Positions 17,307 to 26,473 are shown, counted from the stretch's first letter. The stretch is DNA of 49,065 nt from Bacteroidota bacterium (GCA_018267005.1 JAFDZK010000002.1:1-49065), one strand, 5' to 3'. Program-made: numbers and translations. Notes: generated by a model from the sequence alone, not told the origin.

Positions 17307-18845
17307 ATGAAGAAAAATTACTTTTCCTGGCTTTTTTTTACTATACTTTGTATCGCCTTTATTAGCCCGAATGCGCGGGCGCAAAACAGTACATTAGGCA
17401 TATTCGATAACCAGTCCGATATCGGCCTCGTCAAACACTCCGGAAACGCAACTTACGACGCTTCTATGCAGAAATACAGCATAGAGGGCTCGGGAGCTAA
17501 TGTTTGGGCCACGCATGACGAGTTTCACTATTTATGGAAGAAGATGAAGGGCGACTTCATCCTTCGCGCCAATGTTAATTTTGTCGGTAAAGGCGTCGAG
17601 GAACACCGCAAAATTGGCTGGATGGTGCGCAGTTCGCTGGATACCAACGCAAAGCACGTAAGCGCGGTGGTGCATGGGAATGGACTCACTTCGTTGCAGT
17701 ACAGGAGCACGACAGGCGGAGTAACCCAGGAAAAACAATTTAAGCTTAGCGGAGCGGACGTCATTCAACTGGAGCGTAAGGATGGCGTTTATATCATGTC
17801 CGTTGCCCATAAGGGCGAAACCTTCGTTAGTGAAAAATTAGATAGTGTAAGTCTTGGCGATGATGTTTACGTGGGTTTATTCATCTGCGCTCATAACGCT
17901 AATGTTGTAGAGAAAGCTACATTCAATAATGTGCGCATCGTGGTGCCCGCACCAAAAAATTTGGTTCCTTACCGCGAATACCTCGGCAGCAGCATCGAAA
18001 TACTCGACCTGGAAGATCAGAACGCTAAGATCATTTATCAGATACCGTCATCCTTACAGGCGCCGAACTGGACCAAAGACGGCAAGTCGCTTATCTACAA
18101 TCGCGACGGCACGCTATATAATTTCAACCTGGCCACCGGAACGCCGACGGCTATTAACACCGGTGTCGCCAACAAGAACAACAACGACCATGTGATCTCG
18201 TTCGATGGGAAAATGCTGGCCATCAGCAGCGGTAACGGCGAACACGGTGCTTCGTTAGGTTTTACAGTTCCGATCGGCGGTGGCGAAGCCAAACAGATTA
18301 CGCCGACCGGTCCCTCGTACATGCATGGCTGGTCGCCTGACGGGAAATACATCGTATTCTGCGGCGACCGGAACGGCAACTTCGACGTGTACCGGATTCC
18401 GTCGGGCGGCGGTCCGGAAGTAAGGCTGACCGATGCACAGGGCCTGGATGATGGTCCGGAATATAGCCCCGACGGTAAATACATTTATTTTAATTCAGTC
18501 CGCAGCGGGCTGATGCAGGTATGGCGCATGAAGGCAGACGGCAGCGAACAAACCCAACTGACGAACGACGATTTCGACAACTGGTTCCCGCATGTATCGC
18601 CGGATGGAAAAATGCTGGTATTTATTACATTTAATAAGGATGAGGTATCGCCCGGCGACCACCCGTTTTATAAGCATGTTTACCTTAGGGTAATGCCTGT
18701 GGGCGGCGGACCGATTAAAACTGTGGCTTATTTATACGGCGGCCAGGGCACGATCAATACGCCTTCGTGGGCGCCCGACAGCAGGCACCTGGCATTTGTG
18801 AGCAATAGCAGTTTGTTGTTTCCGGTGTTTCCGGAAGGCAAATAA
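17307..18845 (+). CDS. Exported TolB-like beta-propeller protein
   Basis: Using the ATG at 17307 gives 512 residues with a clear signal peptide (to about residue 25, PNARAQ); the GTG at 17283 would only add eight residues. After it comes a beta-sandwich-like module (about 30-200) with MKGDFILRANVNFVG and IGWMVRSSLD, resembling DUF1349/LamG-type folds. Then come PD40/TolB-type repeats (APNWTKDGKSLIY, MHGWSPDGKYIVF, GPEYSPDGKYIYF, FPHVSPDGKMLVF, TPSWAPDSRHLAF). It is not TolB itself, since no Pal or TolA is near. Its place at the head of the glycoside cluster suggests binding of carbohydrate or a role in that pathway. Confidence 0.85.
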   Translation: MKKNYFSWLFFTILCIAFISPNARAQNSTLGIFDNQSDIGLVKHSGNATYDASMQKYSIEGSGANVWATHDEFHYLWKKMKGDFILRANVNFVGKGVEEHRKIGWMVRSSLDTNAKHVSAVVHGNGLTSLQYRSTTGGVTQEKQFKLSGADVIQLERKDGVYIMSVAHKGETFVSEKLDSVSLGDDVYVGLFICAHNANVVEKATFNNVRIVVPAPKNLVPYREYLGSSIEILDLEDQNAKIIYQIPSSLQAPNWTKDGKSLIYNRDGTLYNFNLATGTPTAINTGVANKNNNDHVISFDGKMLAISSGNGEHGASLGFTVPIGGGEAKQITPTGPSYMHGWSPDGKYIVFCGDRNGNFDVYRIPSGGGPEVRLTDAQGLDDGPEYSPDGKYIYFNSVRSGLMQVWRMKADGSEQTQLTNDDFDNWFPHVSPDGKMLVFITFNKDEVSPGDHPFYKHVYLRVMPVGGGPIKTVAYLYGGQGTINTPSWAPDSRHLAFVSNSSLLFPVFPEGK

Positions 18846-18937
18846 ACGGCGCAGACCATACGGTTTACCCTCGACAGGAGCTGGTGGTAATAGGGCGTGA
18901 GCCCGGCATTTAAGATCAATCAATTAAAACCTATAAT

Positions 18938-19870
18938 ATGAACTCTTCACGCAGAAATTTTATTAAAAATACCGCCCTGGCGGCGGCCGGCGCAACCTTG
19001 TTGTCCAGGACGGATCTTTTCGAAGCAGCAACCGCCGCCTCGCCCAAAAAGATCGAAAGGCTGGGCGTACAGCTTTATTCGGTGCGCGATGCCATGAGTA
19101 AGGACCCCAAAGGCTCCCTGAAAAAGATTGCCGACATGGGTTACCATCATGTCGAACACGCCAATTACATCAACCGGAAGTTTTACGGATATGATGCCAA
19201 AGACTTTAAAAAGTTATTATCCGATCTGGGTTTGCTGATGCCAAGCGGCCATACGGTAATGACGGAGCAGCACTGGGACGACTCGAAGAATGATTTTACC
19301 GACGCTTGGAAGTACACGGTTGAAGATGCCGCTGAAGTGGGCGAAAGGTATGTGATCAGCCCCTGGCTGGATAACAATCTGATCCACGATACCGATAAGC
19401 TGAAGAAAATGATGGACATTTTCAACAAATCCGGGGAGCTCTGCAAGCAGCACGGTCTGCAATTCGGTTACCACAACCACAACTTCGAGTTCAAAAACAA
19501 GGTCGGTGACGGTACTTTGTACGACTATATCCTCGCCAATACCGACCCGGAATTGGTTATTCAGCAAATGGATATCGGCAATATGCTCGGCGCCGGCGGT
19601 ATAGCGATGGATCTGCTGAAGAAATATCCCGGCCGGTTCGTATCCATGCACGTAAAAGACGAGATCAAAAGCGATACCGGGCAGGGTATGGATGGTTACG
19701 ACAGTACGATATTGGGCCAGGGAGTTATGCCGGTTCACGAGATCGTTAAGGAAGCAAGGAGATCCGGCGGTACCTCGTGGTTCGTTATCGAGCAGGAATC
19801 GTACCAGGGCAAGGATCCGTTCGATTGTGTAAAAATTGATTTACAAATGATGAAGAAATGGGGCTTTTGA
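18938..19870 (+). CDS. Exported TIM-barrel lyase/isomerase (TIM-1)
   Basis: 310 residues of the AP-endonuclease-2 / sugar phosphate isomerase-epimerase superfamily. The N-terminus has a Tat-like signal (SRRNFIKNTALAAAGATLL). Metal-site residues are in place: E184 (NHNFEF), D212 (MDIGN), H238 (SMHVKDE) and E285 (VIEQE). Members exported this way in Bacteroidota include enzymes cleaving 3-keto-glucosides by elimination, as I recall from the B. thetaiotaomicron BT2156-BT2160 locus. That activity is inferred here from neighbours, not shown. It is close in pattern to TIM-4 at 32784. A terminator follows. Confidence 0.88.
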   Translation: MNSSRRNFIKNTALAAAGATLLSRTDLFEAATAASPKKIERLGVQLYSVRDAMSKDPKGSLKKIADMGYHHVEHANYINRKFYGYDAKDFKKLLSDLGLLMPSGHTVMTEQHWDDSKNDFTDAWKYTVEDAAEVGERYVISPWLDNNLIHDTDKLKKMMDIFNKSGELCKQHGLQFGYHNHNFEFKNKVGDGTLYDYILANTDPELVIQQMDIGNMLGAGGIAMDLLKKYPGRFVSMHVKDEIKSDTGQGMDGYDSTILGQGVMPVHEIVKEARRSGGTSWFVIEQESYQGKDPFDCVKIDLQMMKKWGF

Positions 19871-19899
19871 TCCCTTATCGCTAAATTACAGGCAGATAA

Positions 19900-19943
19900 A
19901 TATCCCATAGGATGTTTTTATCAGACTATGGGATATATTTTTT
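19900..19943 (+). terminator. Rho-independent terminator after TIM-1
   Basis: ATATCCCATAG (19900-19910), 15-base loop, exact complement CTATGGGATAT (19926-19936), then A and six T (19938-19943). It separates TIM-1 from the dehydrogenase genes, which therefore need their own promoter in 19944-20032; a TATATTGG box (19974-19981) is a weak candidate. Confidence 0.85.
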
Positions 19944-20032
19944 CGTTTTTGTTTAATAATGTCAATTATACACTATATTGGCCGCAATTTCTCCGAGATT
20001 TACCCCAACGGGTGTTATAAACTAAATTAAGA

Positions 20033-20578
20033 ATGGACCGTCGTACGGCTTTAAAGAACCTGGCTTTGGTCATCGGCAGCGCCGCATTGCTGCCCCGGTG
20101 CACCGAACACAACCCGGTTACGCATTTTAAAAATTTTGATGTTACCAACGATCAGCAATCCCTGGTAGCGGATATGGCCGAAACCATTATTCCCAAAACC
20201 GGTACACCGGGGGCTAAAGATCTCATGCTGGATCAGTTTGTTTGGCTGATGCTGGACGACTGCACAAAAAAGGACGATCAGAAAACCTTTTTCAAAGGAA
20301 TGGGCGAGTTTAATGATCTGACTAAAAAAACTTATAACAAAAGCTTTGCCGACCTGGATAAAAAGCAAAAGGAAGACCTGCTGAACACCTTTGAAAAGAA
20401 AAGCAACGGCTATTCCAAAGAGCTAAATGGTTTCTTCAGCACCGTTAAAGGATTGACGGTTTTCGGTTATACCGAATCCAAATACTTTATGACCAAAGAG
20501 ATTGTTTACGAACTCATCCCGGGCCGGTATAACGCCTGGTTACCCGTTAAAAATAATATAGCTGCTAAAAATGGCTAA
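20033..20578 (+). CDS. Gluconate 2-dehydrogenase subunit 3-like protein (A)
   Basis: 181 residues, the small partner of a GMC flavoenzyme. RR-type signal DRRTALKNLALVIGSAALLP with a possible lipobox cysteine (RC). The family core follows: LVADMAETIIPKTGTPGAKD near residue 45, then FVWLMLDDC. In characterised relatives this subunit carries the Tat signal for the signal-less flavin subunit. Its last eight bases overlap the GMC gene, so the two are translationally coupled. Electron transfer and export partner role is from the family. Confidence 0.92.
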   Translation: MDRRTALKNLALVIGSAALLPRCTEHNPVTHFKNFDVTNDQQSLVADMAETIIPKTGTPGAKDLMLDQFVWLMLDDCTKKDDQKTFFKGMGEFNDLTKKTYNKSFADLDKKQKEDLLNTFEKKSNGYSKELNGFFSTVKGLTVFGYTESKYFMTKEIVYELIPGRYNAWLPVKNNIAAKNG

Positions 20579-22286
20579 TCTAAATATTGACAGCGCGAAG
20601 GACCGTACCTTCGACGCAATCGTTATCGGTTCGGGCATCAGCGGGGGCTGGGCCGCCAAAGAATTGACAGACAAAGGCCTTAAAGTATTAATGCTTGAAC
20701 GCGGGCGCGATGTAAAACACATTAAGGACTATCCCACCACCAACCTGTATCCCTGGGAGTTTAAGCACAGGGGCGAGGTCCCGATGGACATCCAGGAGGC
20801 TAACCCGATAGTAAACCGCTGCTATGCTTTTAAGGAGGATGCGATGCATTTCTTTGTAAAAGATCACGATCATCCTTATGTGCAGGAAAAACCTTTCGAT
20901 TGGATACGCGGCTACCAGGTAGGCGGCAAATCGCTGCTTTGGGCCAGGCAAACCCAGCGCTGGAGCGACTTCGATTTTGAAGGCCCCGCGCGCGACGGGT
21001 TCGCGGTTGACTGGCCGATACGTTATAAAGATATTGCCCCGTGGTACAGCCATGTGGAGAAATTTGCAGGCATATCAGGTAATAGAGACGGTCTAGCCGA
21101 ACTCCCTGACGGTGAGTTTTTGCCCGCTTTCCCTTTGAATGCTGTTGAAGACTATTTCAGCAAGCATGTAAAGGCGCATTATAAAAATCGTTACGTCATC
21201 AGCGCACGATGTGCGCACCTGTCAAAACCTAACCAAATCCACCTGGATCAGGGCCGGGCGCAATGCCAGGAGCGTACGCTTTGCCAGCGCGGGTGCCCGT
21301 TTGGCGGGTATTTCAGCAGTAATGCATCAACTATACCATGGGCGCTTAAGTCGGGCAATTTAACCTTACGACCGTTTTCAGTAGTTGAGTCCATCATTTA
21401 TGACGACAATAAAAACAGGGCTACCGGCGTACGCATTGTAGATACCAATACCAAACAAACGGAAGAGTATTACTCAAAGATCATCTTTGTTAATGCTGCG
21501 GCCATCAACACAAATCTTATTTTACTCAACTCGAAGTCCAAACGTTTCCCGAATGGTTTAGGTAACGACAGCGGCGTGCTTGGTAAATACGTGGCTTTCC
21601 ATAATTATTCGGCGCACATCGGCGCCGACGTTGAAGGTTTTGAAGAATGGGCAACGGATGGCCGTAACCCGGCAGGCGGTGGCTATATTCCGCGTTTCAG
21701 GAATATATTCAAGCAGGAAACTGATTTTCTGCGGGGTTATGCCAGCGGATTATATGGATACCGTGGATACAATCACAAATGGGAAGGTGTCGGCGAAGAC
21801 TTTAAAGCAGGCCTATCCAAAAAAGAATACGGTCCGTGGCGGATAGGTTCGCACTTCATGGGCGAAACGATACCCAAAGAAACCAATTTTGTAACGCTCG
21901 ACCCGAACCTGAAAGATCAGTGGGGCGTTCCCCAACTCAGAATATCGGTCGATTATGACGACAACGATATGAAGATGCAGAAAGACTACGTCGAACAACT
22001 CACCGAAATGTTCACAAGCGCCGGGTTTAAAAATATTAAGGCCGAAACGAACCACCAGGCGCCGGGGTTGGATATTCACGAGATGGGCGGCGTGCGTATG
22101 GGAAACGACCCGAAGACGTCGATGCTGAATAAATGGAACCAATTGCACGCATGTAATAATGTGTTTGTAACGGACGGAGCGTGCATGACGTCTACGTCAT
22201 GTCAGAACCCGTCGCTTACTTATATGGCTATTACAGCCCGTGCCGTAGATCATGCGGTAAGCGAAGGAAAAAAAGGGAATGTCTAA
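20571..22286 (+). CDS. GMC oxidoreductase, large flavin subunit (A)
   Basis: 571 residues. FAD-binding GSGISGG at 20-26, conserved LMLERGRDVKH, and the GMC C-terminal H503 (IHEMGGVRMG) and N546 (CQNPSLTYMA) as the likely catalytic pair. C232, C238 and C242 form CX5CX3C, the spacing used for the [3Fe-4S] cluster of bacterial FAD-glucose dehydrogenase (Cys212, 218, 222 in the Burkholderia enzyme, from memory). No signal peptide, so export would be as a hitchhiker with the overlapping subunit 3. Likely oxidises a sugar or glycoside hydroxyl, C3 by analogy with glucoside 3-dehydrogenases, passing electrons to cytochrome c. Confidence 0.93.
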   Translation: MANLNIDSAKDRTFDAIVIGSGISGGWAAKELTDKGLKVLMLERGRDVKHIKDYPTTNLYPWEFKHRGEVPMDIQEANPIVNRCYAFKEDAMHFFVKDHDHPYVQEKPFDWIRGYQVGGKSLLWARQTQRWSDFDFEGPARDGFAVDWPIRYKDIAPWYSHVEKFAGISGNRDGLAELPDGEFLPAFPLNAVEDYFSKHVKAHYKNRYVISARCAHLSKPNQIHLDQGRAQCQERTLCQRGCPFGGYFSSNASTIPWALKSGNLTLRPFSVVESIIYDDNKNRATGVRIVDTNTKQTEEYYSKIIFVNAAAINTNLILLNSKSKRFPNGLGNDSGVLGKYVAFHNYSAHIGADVEGFEEWATDGRNPAGGGYIPRFRNIFKQETDFLRGYASGLYGYRGYNHKWEGVGEDFKAGLSKKEYGPWRIGSHFMGETIPKETNFVTLDPNLKDQWGVPQLRISVDYDDNDMKMQKDYVEQLTEMFTSAGFKNIKAETNHQAPGLDIHEMGGVRMGNDPKTSMLNKWNQLHACNNVFVTDGACMTSTSCQNPSLTYMAITARAVDHAVSEGKKGNV

Positions 22287-22358
22287 GATCATTTTTTATC
22301 CGAAAAATATTTATATAAAACATACCCAAATGGCGTTTTGGGCGCTGTGAAGGCATTA

Positions 22359-22377
22359 TTGTGTTAAAAAAACACAA
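22359..22377 (+). other. Hairpin between the two GMC genes
   Basis: TTGTGTT (22359-22365), five A, AACACAA (22371-22377) in the 167-bp gap. No T-run follows, so it may be an RNA processing or attenuation structure. Downstream (22400-22453) is AT-rich and could hold a promoter for GMC-B. Confidence 0.4.
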
Positions 22378-22453
22378 TGAAATTAGCTGAGAAAAATTAT
22401 TTTTTTACATTAGTCGGGTTAACCGAAAAATAAATCAAATTACCAATTATAAC

Positions 22454-24136
22454 ATGTCAACAAACACATACGATGCGATCGTTATCGGCTCAGGGATTTC
22501 TGGTGGCTGGGCCGCAAAAGAACTGACGAAAAATGGCCTGAAAACGATCATGCTGGAACGCGGCAGGGACATAGTACACGTTAAGGATTATGTAAATGCC
22601 AACAAAGCGCCCTGGGAGTTTCCGCATAGGGGTGGCCGCACAGTGCAGATGGAAAAGGATTATCCTGTATTAAAAAGAGACTATCCGTTGAATGAAACCA
22701 ACCTCGACTATTGGGTAAACGAAAAGGAAAGCCCTTATGTTGAGATCAAACGCTTCGACTGGTTCCGCGGTTATCACGTGGGCGGCAGGTCGCTGATGTG
22801 GGGTCGTCAGAGTTATCGCTGGCATGATGTGAATTTTGAAGAAAACGCCAAACAGGGCATAGGTGTCGACTGGCCTATCCGCTATAAGGACCTGGAACCC
22901 TGGTATACTTATGTAGAAGGGTTTGCAGGCATATCGGGCAACAGGGATCATGTAGAGATCCTGCCGGATGGCAACTTTATGCCGCCTATGGAAATGAATT
23001 GCGTTGAAAAGGATGTGGCTGCACGTATGAATGCCTATTATAAGGACCATGATCGCCACATGATCATCGGCCGTACAGCTAATATTACTAAACCGCTGCC
23101 TGGCCGTACCAATTGCCAGTACCGCAACAAATGCTGGCTCGGCTGTCCTTTCGGCGCCTATTTCAGCACACAATCGTCAACGCTGCCTGCAGCCGTTGCT
23201 ACCGGCAACCTGACGGTAAGGCCATGGTCTATCGTGACTAAAATTTTATACGACAAGGACACTAAAAAAGCTAAGGGCGTTGAGGTATTGGATGCACAAA
23301 ACAACAAGACCTACGAATATTACGCCAAGATCATCTTCCTGAATGCGTCGACGCTGAACAGCGCTTGGGTGCTGATGAATTCGGCAACCGATATATGGCC
23401 TGACGGTTTGGGTTCGAGTAGCGGCGAACTGGGTCATAACCTGATGGACCACCACTTAGGCGTTGGAGCAGGAGGCACAGTTGAAGGCTACGAAGACAAA
23501 TACTATTTCGGCCGCCGCGCTAATGGTATTTACATACCACGTTACCGCAACCTGCATAATGAAAAGCGCGATTATATTCGCGGATTTGGCTACCAGGGCG
23601 GCGCAGGTCGCGAAGAGTGGGGCAGGGCAATACCAGAAATGGCGATAGGCGGTGCATTTAAGGACGCGTTAAGCGAACCCGGCGAGTGGACGATGGGTAT
23701 AGGCGGTTTCGGCGAAACACTGCCTTACCACGAAAACCGCTGCTACCTCGATAAAAATGTGAAGGATCATTGGGGCCTTCCGGTACTGGCAATCGACGCA
23801 ACCTGTAAGGATAACGAGCTGAAGATGCGTATCGATATGGCAAATGATGCCAAGGAAATGCTGGAAAACGCCGGTGTGAAGAACGTACAAACCTTTAACA
23901 GCGAACCGGTGCTGGGCCGCGGCATTCACGAAATGGGTACCGCCCGTATGGGTCGCGATCCGAAGACCTCGGTACTGAACGAGTGGAACCAGGTTTGGGA
24001 TGCCAAAAACGTTTTCGTTACCGATGGCGCTTGCATGGCGTCGGCCGCTTGCCAGAATCCTTCGTTAACTTACATGGCATTAACCGCCCGCGCTGCTAAC
24101 CACGCGTTTGAGGAATTGAAGAAGGGGAACGTGTAA
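22454..24136 (+). CDS. GMC oxidoreductase, large flavin subunit (B)
   Basis: 560 residues, paralogue of GMC-A. FAD motif GSGISGG at 12-18, catalytic H492 (IHEMGTARMG) and N535 (CQNPSLTYMA), and cysteines C221, C227 and C231 with the same CX5CX3C spacing. It also lacks a signal peptide. No subunit-3 gene precedes it; the nearest is subunit 3-B at 25802, beyond the exported Gfo/Idh/MocA gene. The two GMC proteins differ clearly in their C-terminal substrate regions (about 340-430), suggesting different substrates or anomers. Confidence 0.92.
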   Translation: MSTNTYDAIVIGSGISGGWAAKELTKNGLKTIMLERGRDIVHVKDYVNANKAPWEFPHRGGRTVQMEKDYPVLKRDYPLNETNLDYWVNEKESPYVEIKRFDWFRGYHVGGRSLMWGRQSYRWHDVNFEENAKQGIGVDWPIRYKDLEPWYTYVEGFAGISGNRDHVEILPDGNFMPPMEMNCVEKDVAARMNAYYKDHDRHMIIGRTANITKPLPGRTNCQYRNKCWLGCPFGAYFSTQSSTLPAAVATGNLTVRPWSIVTKILYDKDTKKAKGVEVLDAQNNKTYEYYAKIIFLNASTLNSAWVLMNSATDIWPDGLGSSSGELGHNLMDHHLGVGAGGTVEGYEDKYYFGRRANGIYIPRYRNLHNEKRDYIRGFGYQGGAGREEWGRAIPEMAIGGAFKDALSEPGEWTMGIGGFGETLPYHENRCYLDKNVKDHWGLPVLAIDATCKDNELKMRIDMANDAKEMLENAGVKNVQTFNSEPVLGRGIHEMGTARMGRDPKTSVLNEWNQVWDAKNVFVTDGACMASAACQNPSLTYMALTARAANHAFEELKKGNV

Positions 24137-24228
24137 TTGGTGATCAGTTAACTTGTAATTAGTATAACAATACAGCAATTTAATACAACAATTGGAATCA
24201 ACAATTCAATAATTAAATACAGAAGCCA

Positions 24229-25659
24229 ATGACTGAAGAACCTAAAGACGCGAATCAAAATCCCTCCAGGCGGGATTTTATAAAGCAGAGTGCGCTTGCT
24301 GCTGCAGGATTTATGATCGTGCCGCGCTACGTATTAGGCGGCAAAGGTTATCGCGCTCCCAGCGATATGCTTAATGTTGCCAGCGTTGGAGCCGGCGGAA
24401 AGGGCGAAAGCGATATTTTTATGTTTAACAAAAGCGGCAAGGCCAATATTGCCTATTTATGCGATGTTGACACCCGCCGCTGTGCAAAAACCGTAAAAAA
24501 CTTTCCGAAAGCGAAATTTTATACAGATTGGCGCGAGCTGTTTGATAAAGAACACAAGCATTTCGATGCCGTATCGGTATCGACACCCGACCATAACCAT
24601 GCTATCATTGCACACAGTGCTATGCAGCTCGGTAAAGGCGTTTACGTTCAGAAACCTTTAACGCATGATATCTGGGAAGCACGTTTGCTTACAGAAGCTG
24701 CCAAAAGATACAAGGTAGTAACCCAGATGGGTAATCAGGGCGCATCAAATCCCGGCACGCGTCAAATGGCCGAATGGTATGACGCGGGCGTAATCGGCGA
24801 TGTGCACACGATATACTGCTGGACAAACCGCCCGGTATGGCCGCAGGGTATTCCGTGGCCGCAGCCCGATCCGAATGTTCCGAAAGAGCTTTCATGGGAT
24901 TTATGGCTGGGCACAGCGCCATATAAGGAGTATGTGGACAAGCTGGTGCCATTTAACTGGCGCGGCTGGTGGGATTATGGTACCGGCGCATTAGGCGACA
25001 TGGGCTGCCACCTGGTTGAGGCCCCGTTCAGGGCGCTTGGCTTGCAATATGTAAAAGATGTGCAGGCCAGTGTGGGAACGGTATTCGTTGATGAGTTTAA
25101 AGAAGGCCATTTCCCTGATAGCTGCCCGCCGTCGAGCCATATTACCATGACCTTCCCTAAGACTGATAAAACCCAGGGGGATATTACGCTGCATTGGATG
25201 GACGGTGGTATAGAACCTGAAAGACCGGAAGAACTCGGACCCAATGAGGCCTATGGCGGTGAACCAGGAAACGGAACGCTGTTTATCGGCACTAAAGGCA
25301 AGATGTACGCAAGTACCTACTCGGATGCGGCCACGTTGCTGCCCAAGTCGCGGGATGCGGAAGTTAAAGTGCCCGAGAAATTTGCTCGTGTACCCGGAGG
25401 CGCCGAAGGGCATTATGCTCAATGGGTTGAAGGCTGTATTGCCGGTTACGGTAAAACAGAGTTAAGCTCGTCTTTCGACAAAGCAGGACCGTTAACAGAA
25501 GCGCTGCTAATGGCCAACCTCGCCGTGCGCGGGCACAGCCTGAACGGCGGCCAGATAAAACTGGAGTGGGACAATGAAAATCTAAAAGTGACCAACTTCG
25601 ATCCTGTTAACCAGTACGTGCACCGTAAATACCGCGACGGCTTTGTGTTAAAAGGATAA
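24229..25659 (+). CDS. Exported Gfo/Idh/MocA oxidoreductase
   Basis: 476 residues. A Tat-like signal (SRRDFIKQSALAAAGFMIV, residues 13-31) precedes a Rossmann domain (GAGGKG at 54-59), QKP at 141-143 in place of the usual EKP, and the GDMGCHLVE motif with the catalytic-type D and H. An NAD(P)-binding protein exported folded, with cofactor, is characteristic of this Bacteroidota/Planctomycetes subgroup. Known relatives perform redox-neutral chemistry via a transient keto sugar with tightly held NAD. Its place between the GMC genes and subunit 3-B fits work on glycosides in the periplasm. Substrate unknown. Confidence 0.92.
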   Translation: MTEEPKDANQNPSRRDFIKQSALAAAGFMIVPRYVLGGKGYRAPSDMLNVASVGAGGKGESDIFMFNKSGKANIAYLCDVDTRRCAKTVKNFPKAKFYTDWRELFDKEHKHFDAVSVSTPDHNHAIIAHSAMQLGKGVYVQKPLTHDIWEARLLTEAAKRYKVVTQMGNQGASNPGTRQMAEWYDAGVIGDVHTIYCWTNRPVWPQGIPWPQPDPNVPKELSWDLWLGTAPYKEYVDKLVPFNWRGWWDYGTGALGDMGCHLVEAPFRALGLQYVKDVQASVGTVFVDEFKEGHFPDSCPPSSHITMTFPKTDKTQGDITLHWMDGGIEPERPEELGPNEAYGGEPGNGTLFIGTKGKMYASTYSDAATLLPKSRDAEVKVPEKFARVPGGAEGHYAQWVEGCIAGYGKTELSSSFDKAGPLTEALLMANLAVRGHSLNGGQIKLEWDNENLKVTNFDPVNQYVHRKYRDGFVLKG

Positions 25660-25673
25660 TCGGAATTCAGTAA

Positions 25674-25757
25674 GACGGAAAGTCCGAAAGACTCAAATTA
25701 TTGTAAATTAGTTGTATATTTCTTCCGGACTTGCCGGCTTACGCGGACTTCCGGACC
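25674..25757. repeat. CGGACTT-rich repeat, copy 1
   Basis: GACGGAAAGTCCGAAAGACT (25674-25693) on one side and a CTTCCGGACTT-rich stretch (25732-25757) on the other form imperfect inverted arms. The core GGCTTACGCGGACTTCCGGA closely matches 45668-45703. Probably a dispersed intergenic element. Confidence 0.55.
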
Positions 25758-25801
25758 AAAAAAAACCAGTAATTCATTAATTCAGTAAATCAATAACTAA
25801 A

Positions 25802-26380
25802 ATGAATAGAAGAGAAGCCATCGGAAGAGTTGCCCTCATTATGGGTGGTACGCTCATCGGCGCGGAATATTTACTCTCAGGCTGCAAGCCACATACTTCG
25901 GCTAACTCGGTATCCGAGTTGTTCGACCAGGATCATGAGGCGTTCCTGAATGAGGTAGCCGATACCATTTTACCTGATACGCCAAGCAGTCCGGGCGCAA
26001 AGGCGGCCGGCGTTGGGCCGTTTATGGCGGTAATGGTAAGGGATTGTTATGAAACTCCCGATCAGGACGTGTTTTTGAAGGGTATCGGTAAGATCGACGA
26101 AGCTGCTCAGAAGAAGTTCAGCAAAGGCTTTATGGATCTGGATGCAACCCAGAAAACCGCCTTGCTGACTGATCTGGACAAAGAGGCAAAAGAGTACGCC
26201 AAAACCCAAAAGCCGAAACAGCCGAACCATTATTTCCGGATGATGAAGGAACTTACCTTGCTGGGCTATTTTACGTCCGAGGTAGGTTGTACCAAAGCGT
26301 TGCGCTATGTACCGGTTCCCGGAAGATTTGACGGCTGCATCCCTTACAAAAAAGGCGACAAAGCCTGGGCGCTGTCCTAG
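25802..26380 (+). CDS. Gluconate 2-dehydrogenase subunit 3-like lipoprotein (B)
   Basis: 192 residues, second small subunit of the cluster. The N-terminus NRREAIGRVALIMGGTLIGAEYLLSGC combines an RR motif with a lipobox (LLSGC, cysteine near residue 28). Core FLNEVADTILPDTPSSPGAKAAGVGPF and a C-terminal RYVPVPGRFDGCIP follow the family. It presumably pairs with GMC-B, though the genes are separated by 1.7 kb. Its lipid anchor would tether the enzyme to a membrane facing the periplasm. Confidence 0.9.
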   Translation: MNRREAIGRVALIMGGTLIGAEYLLSGCKPHTSANSVSELFDQDHEAFLNEVADTILPDTPSSPGAKAAGVGPFMAVMVRDCYETPDQDVFLKGIGKIDEAAQKKFSKGFMDLDATQKTALLTDLDKEAKEYAKTQKPKQPNHYFRMMKELTLLGYFTSEVGCTKALRYVPVPGRFDGCIPYKKGDKAWALS

Positions 26381-26389
26381 GCCCAACCA

Positions 26390-26409
26390 ACCTTCCCCCA
26401 GAGGAAGGT
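26390..26409 (+). terminator. Hairpin after subunit 3-B
   Basis: ACCTTCC (26390-26396), six-base loop, GGAAGGT (26403-26409), then CTTTAATTAA. Weak terminator-like structure ten bases after the stop. Confidence 0.45.
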
Positions 26410-26448
26410 CTTTAATTAAACCTGAATATTAATTTTTACCTAATCATA

Positions 26449-26473
26449 AAAGTCTCCCCGCCGGGGAGACTTT
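26449..26473. repeat. GC-rich hairpin just upstream of Gfo/Idh/MocA-B
   Basis: AAAGTCTCCCC (26449-26459), loop GCC, complement GGGGAGACTTT (26463-26473), ten bases before the ATG at 26484. GTCTCCCC-type palindromes are, from memory, frequent dispersed elements in this family of bacteria. So close to the start codon it may restrict ribosome access or mark an mRNA end. Confidence 0.65.

Noticed and set aside
17307..18845. Assignment of the propeller protein as TolB of the Tol-Pal system
   Set aside because: No Pal, TolA, TolQ or TolR gene is adjacent, and the N-terminus is a different beta-sandwich-like module.
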